Positions 4,517 through 5,369 of a DNA stretch of 5,369 nt are shown one piece after another. The stretch is from Anaerolineae bacterium (lineage in GTDB: Bacteria; Chloroflexota; Anaerolineae; Aggregatilineales; Phototrophicaceae). The translations under genes were made by a program, and so were the position numbers. The notes under the pieces were generated by a model. It was not told where the DNA came from, did no database searches, and saw only the letters and a list, made by a program, of their open reading frames with translations. Numbering within the stretch: the stretch's first letter is position 1; every line of letters begins with the position of its first letter. The stretch covers positions 1 through 5,369 of the forward strand of contig JACMMD010000243.1 in NCBI GenBank assembly GCA_014379235.1, given 5' to 3'.

Positions 4517-5369
4517 ATGCAATATCACATTTGGACATTAGGCTGCCAGATGAACACTGCGGATTCGCAGCGTTTGGCATCGGAGTTGGAGCGCATGGGC
4601 CACCATGCCGCTGCCAATCCTGATGATGCCGATATTCTGGTCGTCAATACCTGCGTCGTGCGCCAAGCCGCCGAAGATAAGGGCATGGGCCGCCTGTTCT
4701 CGCTGCGAGAAGTCAAAGAACAGCAGCCGGGTAAAGTGATCGGCGTGATGGGCTGCATGGTAGGGGTGCGCGACACGTTAGCCATGCGCCAACGATTGCC
4801 CTTCGTAGACGTATTCATGCCGCCATCCGAGCCGACGGCGATGGTCGATTTTTTGCGCGCTCGTGGCGACGAAGTTGATGTGCTGGCTGAAGAAGCACTC
4901 GCCCGCCAGCAGCGTGACGCGGTTCAAGACGGCGATATGATTTTGCCGACACACGAACAAAACAGCCTCATCAGCGCGCATGTGCCGATTGTGTACGGCT
5001 GTTCCCATGCTTGCAGTTTTTGTATTATCCCATTCCGGCGCGGTATCGAGCGCAGCCGCAGCGTGGGCGAAATCGTCGCGCATGTTCGCAGCCTCGTCGC
5101 GCAGGGCGTAAAAGAGGTTACGCTGCTCGGTCAGATCGTAGACCGCTACGGCAAAGATGTCGACGACGGGCCGGATTTGTCCGACCTGCTGCGGATTCTC
5201 CACGACGCGACGGATGGAACGGGCCTAGAGCGCATCCGCTTTTTGACCAGCCATCCCAATTGGATGACCGATAAACTGCTGGATACCGTCGCGGAACTGC
5301 CGCGAGTGATGCCGCATATCGAAGTACCCGTTCAGGCTGGCGACGATGAAGTCCTGCGGCGCATGAAGC
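4517..5369 (+). CDS. miaB: MiaB: tRNA-2-methylthio-N6-dimethylallyladenosine synthase (3' truncated by window)
   Basis: The first 284 codons of a radical SAM methylthiotransferase, which adds a methylthio group to C2 of i6A at tRNA position 37. The N-terminal UPF0004 domain has three cluster-binding cysteines in the canonical contexts GCQMN (C10), NTCVVR (C46) and GCM (C80). The radical SAM domain has GCSHACSFC (C162, C166, C169), followed by IPFRRGIERSRS, a form of the usual I/VPY-RGRERSR. RIRFLTSHP (239-247) and HIEVPVQAGDDEVLRRMK (267-284) match the MiaB counterparts. Differences from textbook MiaB are LGQIVDRYG (204-212), which has I where N is usual, and VQAGDD for VQSGSD. The C-terminal TRAM domain must lie beyond the window. 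The frame is open from ATG 4517-4519 to the last base; this start matches the family N-terminus. No clear Shine-Dalgarno precedes it. MtaB or RimO are less likely given the N-terminal motifs. Confidence 0.93.
   Translation, partial: MQYHIWTLGCQMNTADSQRLASELERMGHHAAANPDDADILVVNTCVVRQAAEDKGMGRLFSLREVKEQQPGKVIGVMGCMVGVRDTLAMRQRLPFVDVFMPPSEPTAMVDFLRARGDEVDVLAEEALARQQRDAVQDGDMILPTHEQNSLISAHVPIVYGCSHACSFCIIPFRRGIERSRSVGEIVAHVRSLVAQGVKEVTLLGQIVDRYGKDVDDGPDLSDLLRILHDATDGTGLERIRFLTSHPNWMTDKLLDTVAELPRVMPHIEVPVQAGDDEVLRRMK

Noticed and set aside
1..5369. CRISPR array, tRNA or rRNA genes, complete insertion sequence
   Set aside because: No regularly spaced direct repeats, cloverleaf with CCA-type end, rRNA signature or transposase coding region was seen on either strand.

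Overview
The window (about 5.4 kb, roughly 53-55% GC by eye) looks like ordinary bacterial chromosome, most plausibly from the Chloroflexota (Anaerolineae-like). This placement is inferred from four things: a lipoprotein with a long Thr/Pro spacer typical of that phylum's exported proteins, a DIP1984-family protein, a MiaB with variant motifs, and short palindromes with GTAGGGGC/GCCCCTAC arms. No single marker proves it.

Layout. Positions 34-3237 are all on the minus strand: a PHP-domain metal-dependent phosphoesterase (34-783), a monohaem cytochrome c lipoprotein (971-1594) and a B12-binding-type radical SAM enzyme (1747-3237). Each has its own leader, and hairpins separate them (910-940 and 1709-1738), so they look like separate transcription units rather than one operon. 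A few codons at 2-37 may be the tail of a convergent plus-strand gene. At 3238-3352 a divergent intergenic region separates the radical SAM gene from the plus-strand genes: a DIP1984-family protein (3353-3811), a small beta-rich protein with a galactose-binding look (4055-4411) and the first 284 codons of MiaB, the tRNA A37 methylthiotransferase (4517 to the window end), which has a near-consensus sigma-70 type promoter.

The part not explained by proteins is 3812-4054. Its translation does not look like protein, yet the DNA is dense in complementary segments: a bulged hairpin, an adjacent hairpin capped by a possible GCAA tetraloop, a 7-bp loop-to-loop complement between the two, and several further helices. 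I read it as a structured non-coding RNA of about 200-230 nt. My best guess for its class is a HEARO/omega-RNA-like element standing without its IscB-type ORF, but the class is tentative; a cis-regulatory leader of the small downstream gene or a degenerate intron piece are alternatives.

Two palindromes with the same outer arms and different cores (1709-1738 and 4408-4434) lie immediately 3' of genes. One supplies the stop codon of the gene it follows. They look like members of a dispersed short repeat family that may also serve as transcript ends. The genes share no obvious pathway: they cover RNA modification (MiaB), an unassigned radical SAM reaction, electron transfer at the cell surface, and phosphoester hydrolysis.
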